Origin: Celoporthe dispersa
Taxonomy: Eukaryota; Ascomycota; Sordariomycetes; Diaporthales; Cryphonectriaceae
Assembly (NCBI GenBank): GCA_016584495.1
Contig: WAID01000005.1
Span: 1,314,501 to 1,378,500 of the forward strand
Direction: 5' to 3'
Length of the DNA stretch: 64,000 nt
Position 1 is the stretch's first letter. Each line of letters starts with the position of its first letter. This document shows, in pieces, positions 60,555 through 64,000 of this stretch. The notes under the pieces were generated by a model. It saw only the letters and a list, made by a program, of their open reading frames with translations, was not told the origin of the DNA and searched no databases. A program made the position numbers and the translations under genes.

Positions 60555-61284
60555 TCAACTTAGGTTGTATTGAGCCCCCCTAACATTGTACCCAGACGAG
60601 CGGCCTGAGCCCGCGTATTGACCATCGAACTGTGCGCCGATACCGAGAGGGAGGTTTTCAGTTGGCTGAGGGCTTGCACTGGCGCCATTAGCTAGTCCTC
60701 GCCCTGACGGAGAACGGGGCGCTATATCTTCTGATGTAATAGGTGGATCCGCCTGGCCGTTGGTGTAGGCAGAGAGGTATTAGGGGACTGAGGGGTGGTA
60801 GGAGGACCAAGTTGCTGCGAATAGCGGCCTTTCTCCCTCATCACGCTATGGAAGTTCAGATATTATAGTCAGCTCTCTTCTACGAGGTATGAAAGCAACG
60901 GCTGGAGAGTATACAGGTGGGTCACGATGTTGAGTCTCGGTTGAGGCCGTGAAGGGCATCCAATACGTTTCGTTCCGAAATTGTGAGAGAATAAAACAAT
61001 GGAGATACAGAAAGACAATAGCGAAATGTGTTGCGGAAAAACAGAGCGGAGACAAATCAATTCGCTTAAATTTATAGCCTCTGGCCAATGAATGAATTTG
61101 AAAGACTGGCGAAGACGGGATCGAGATTTTCCGGACTCCGGACATCGATACAAGGAGACCCTTCTAAACACGACTCTAGAAGATAGGATATATGATCGAT
61201 CAAAAACAAAAGGGAGGATAGGCCTGAAGAAATAAATGTAACATGCCTTGTGGGAGCCGAGCCCTGCTGTGCCTGGAGTGACAT
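60555..61284 (-). CDS. Hypothetical small protein, member B of a local family (model incomplete)
   Basis: Not recognised. The first exon (61284 downward, MSLQAQQGSAPTR) ends in phase 2 at AG followed by GCATGT, so a GC-type or damaged donor. The last exon (about 60790-60555) reads AYTNGQADPPITSEDIAPRS, then a short linker, PQPTENLPLGIGAQFDGQY and a C-terminus ending AQYNLS. The tail block aligns with gene A (LLGIGSQFDDTY). The middle cannot be assembled with confidence. One candidate exon (about 60885-60975) reads FTASTETQHRDPPVYSPA, and a frame change is needed near 60765. It may be a functional gene with assembly errors or a decayed copy. Confidence 0.35.
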
Positions 61285-62539
61285 TCTGTTGTGGTTCGAG
61301 TGTGGAGGCTGGTCAACCCGGCGATGGGTTGCAAGGCGGATGAGGTACGATAGACGACTTTCATCATATTTAAAGGTACAGAGGCGTGTATTCCGAAGTA
61401 AATCTAGCAAAAGGATGCTCTCCTTGGACTAAGAAGGCTTGTGAACAAAAGAGAGAGCGCTCAGAAAGAGCGTTTTAGATGCCTTTAAAGGTCAAGATTA
61501 GGGTTGATTTCTCGACAAAAGGAGCCCCCTCCCTCCCTCCCCAAACAGAGCATACACACACGCGCGCGTGCACAAACGACAACAACAAAAAGAAAGGGAA
61601 AAAAGAGGAAGAAAAAGAGAAAGAAAGAAAGCCCAGTCCATTAATGCCTTCAGATATCTTACTCGATTCTAAACAAGCTGCATAGCGTTGAAGTACTAAA
61701 GCAGTAAAGACGGCGACTGTGGTATCGAGAATGCAGGGGCTTGGATCGCCCCGATAAGTGAGAACAGTATCCAATTCAAGGTCGGAAGATGAGTGCAAAG
61801 GCCGAGTACAATGTGGCGCGGGTCTCCCTGGATTGCTAAGAGTAATTGTGGCGTAGGAAAGATGATTATATTTACTAAAGATCGAAACGAGTAGATTACG
61901 TAATCAGCCAACAATCCGGGCCGTTGTCAATTGTGGGGTTTGGTGCACCCCTGGCCTGAAACCGCGAGCTAAATGGGTGTAAAATGATTGGTCGTGTCGG
62001 TCTCAGCCTCACAGCGTACGGCGATAAATAAACTTTGAAGAGGATGACTCAGTCTCCTGACTCCAGATCTCGTTGAGGCAAGATCATAGTGATCTTTATG
62101 AAATAGTTGTGTAATGAAAATGTTTTTTTCCCCTTCTTTTTAGGCGGGATTGACACCTTTCCTCCAGGTTCGACCAGTACTAGACGCTTTCATCGTGAGC
62201 GGCTGCAGTAACTCCCTCTTTCGAGCACCATCTTGATATGCTAGACCGCCGAACACAAATCCTTACATGAGTCCCAAATTCTACGAATAGTTTTCATTGA
62301 ATAATCATTCCAAGTGAAAATCATAAAACCACTTTCTTGTGTGTGTGTATGTTTTTTTGCTGTCTTTTTCTTATCAGAGCGCCCGAATCCCTCGCTCTGA
62401 CTTGTCTCATGGCCTCTTGATCGATGGCAGCACAGCCCCGAAGGCAGCTTAGTGTCGACAGGGTGAACCATCATGTGCCACTTTGAGATTATTAGTAACA
62501 ATTCTTCCCTGCTCGCGAAACATGATAACTTACGAGTGA
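61285..62539. other. Intergenic region between small genes B and C
   Basis: No gene is supported. Contains the 5' flank of gene B and the 3' flank of gene C, with an A-rich purine tract near 61580-61630. Confidence 0.4.
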
Positions 62540-63218
62540 TTAGATGTTAATCTCTCCCGGGAGCCCTAGGTCATATAGACCCGTCTCAACGTCTTCGAAC
62601 AGCGCGCCGGCGCCGAGTAGGTCAGCGGCTCGGTCCTCTGGGCCGAGCGTCCACATCGGAACAGGTGAGATGCTCCTGACTGGCAGCGGCGGACCTTCGT
62701 AATGGGCAGCCTGACAGCCGTCGGTGCTGCTCACGTCGGCTTGGCCATCTTGGAGGCTGGACGTGTGTAGCCCATGCTCGATGGTGTACGGGCCATACTC
62801 GCTGTCAATGGGACATTAGTTTGAACCTTGATGACTGCGAGCTCGATAGTAAAAAAGATAAAGGGTGACGGTCTTGGGTCGAAGGGGCACGTAATGACTG
62901 CGGCAGACAGGGAATATGACTAGATCCGAGAACTATTACGCACAAGCGCACGCTGTGAACAGGCTTTCTTGGATGGGAACAGGGCAGGATGTGCACGTCT
63001 CTTCCAGCATAGGCTTGGCATGTTGATCTGTGAAGAAGGAAGAAGAGAAAAAGACGAACGAATGATTCGGGACAAGAAGAACGAAATCCAGGTCAAACTT
63101 GTCATCTCTACCTGAGAGCTCAGGAGGAGGGCAGGCAAATGAGCATACAAAGCATAAGCTAAAGGAAGAGAAAGTTCTTGTACCTCGCAGTAGAGCCTTG
63201 GTGCGCTTGAGTAGACAT
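62540..63218 (-). CDS. Hypothetical small protein, member C of a local family
   Basis: Not recognised. First exon 63218-63184 (MSTQAHQGSTAR) ends at donor GTACAA in phase 2. A pyrimidine-rich intron ends CTTCACAG near 63029. The middle exon is Cys-containing in either plausible frame (for example EETCTSCPVPIQESLFTAC). A second intron ends ATTGACAG near 62808, with a candidate branch ACTAAT. The last exon reads EYGPYTIEHGLHTSS, DGQADVSSTDGCQAAHYEG and GPEDRAADLLGAGALFEDVE before the stop at 62540. Phases of the first and second exons do not match without a one-base change, so exon edges are approximate. The DLLGAGALFED segment loosely matches the LGIG-x-QFD tail of A and B. Confidence 0.45.
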
Positions 63219-64000
63219 GATTTCAACACCTAGTGTGGACAAGAGAGGCTGCGAGCGAATGCGTATGGATGACGGACAACTATAGCTTGAGGCGAGAAGG
63301 ACAACGGGATCAAGATGTCTCGAGAGGATGAGAACTGGGAGGCTGGGCTAGGTGGGGAGAATGATAGCGCGCGACTGGTGTTGGCGAAGGCCGAAAGGCC
63401 TTGAAGAGTGGGTATGAAGTATCAGAATGGTACTTTGGTGGGCGGTGAACAGAAAGATTGTGGGAGGAGAAAGGCTGCACGGTGGGAAGTAGAAGACTAT
63501 GATGGTCGGGCTGCTTGATTTATACATCTGTCTTCAGATAGAGAGAAAGACCTTCTGGGTTTCTGCTGAGGAACGCGCGGATCCAGCAACCACGTCCTTA
63601 TTTTCCACATGGGCTAGCGGGTACAATGGTACATATCTGCGATGACCGCTCATCCATCCCTCATCCTCTGCCGGCTGGGTACAAGGGTACTGTGGTGGTG
63701 TGCTGACCCTGGGAGGGCGGATGGCCACTGTTTGGCTGACAACGTCGAAGCTAAGATATGACATCGTCTTGGTTCGTATCAGTTTGTCACCACCACTAGA
63801 GCTTCGAGGGGTCGTGCCAGCCTCTTCAGTGAGCCAGAGTACCAATTTCAATTATTTTCTTTCTTTCTTTCTTTCTTTTTTTTTTTCTCTTCAAACGACT
63901 GTTCCAGGAATGCAATTAAACCTGTCTCTGGGATGATGGACTGACCGCTACTCTGCTTTGCGCCCTCAAACCCGAGCGTGAAGAGAAGCTGACTACAACA
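63219..64000. other. Right-edge region, 5' flank of small gene C
   Basis: A minus-strand frame (63534-63851, containing PPQYPCTQPAEDEGWMSGHRRY) is open but unrecognised and could be an exon end of a gene lying to the right. A (CTTT)n-like tract lies near 63858-63880. No firm gene call. Confidence 0.4.
63516..63524 (-). promoter_or_regulatory. TATA-like element upstream of small gene C
   Basis: TATAAATCA on the minus strand, about 300 bases before the gene C ATG, in the same 11-base context as the element upstream of gene A. Confidence 0.4.

Noticed and set aside
1..64000. tRNA, 5S rRNA, CRISPR arrays
   Set aside because: A read-through for B-box (GGTTCRANNCC) strings, dispersed 5S sequence and regularly spaced repeats on both strands found none. 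Manual scanning could miss an intron-containing tRNA.

Overview
The window looks like nuclear chromosomal DNA of a filamentous ascomycete (Pezizomycotina, most likely a Sordariomycete). The evidence is compact GC-rich genes with C/G-ending codons, short introns (54-224 nt) with GT...CTRAC/TTGAC...AG signals, fungal-only proteins (AUR1 IPC synthase, NAB3, SPT7, RPA34, FMP25, GRC3) and many CT/GA/CA microsatellites in non-coding DNA. I cannot name the species.

Layout. 1-2.2 kb: nothing recognisable. 2.2-3.9 (-): ATZ/TRZ-type amidohydrolase. 5.6-7.8 (-): protein tyrosine phosphatase. 10.3-12.2 (-): mitochondrial RCC1-repeat protein FMP25, divergent from COG3 at 13.0-15.5 (+). 16.2-17.4 (+): mitochondrial carrier of YMC1 type. 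17.7-20.3 (-): RINT1/TIP20 tether, divergent from a ferric-reductase-like protein at 21.2-23.0 (+). 23.5-24.2 (-): VanZ-like membrane protein. 25.7-29.2 (+): SAGA subunit SPT7. 30.4-32.7 (-): polynucleotide kinase GRC3, divergent from RNA polymerase I subunit RPA34 at 33.3-35.5 (+). 37.6-39.1 (-): AUR1. 39.1-44.8: 5.7 kb without a gene I can support. 44.8-46.2 (-): CaM kinase I. 47.6-48.3 (-): PTH4/ICT1-type release factor, divergent from NAB3 at 49.1-52.0 (+). 53.1-54.2 (-): LETM1-domain protein. 54.6-55.2 (-): RidA/YjgF protein. 56.2-63.2: gene-poor DNA with three small, probably paralogous minus-strand genes that I do not recognise.

The genes are mostly conserved housekeeping genes: two vesicle tethers (COG3, TIP20), a ribosome-biogenesis pair (GRC3, RPA34), four mitochondrial proteins (FMP25, YMC1, PTH4, LETM1), chromatin/RNA factors (SPT7, NAB3) and lipid/signalling enzymes (AUR1, CaMK, PTP). 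There is no operon-like or biosynthetic cluster.

Two observations stand out. First, ten conserved genes carry about nineteen single-base frame breaks, nearly all in short homopolymer runs; correcting them gives a whole number of codons and an uninterrupted conserved protein in each. This points to uncorrected assembly indels rather than pseudogenes, and anyone using these protein models must correct for it. Second, the right-hand 7 kb holds three small genes sharing a short first exon (an A-[HQ]-Q-G-S motif, always ending in phase 2), two of them also sharing an L-G-I-G-x-Q-F-D tail. This is the only candidate here for something undescribed. I saw no convincing tRNA, rRNA, CRISPR array or intact transposon.
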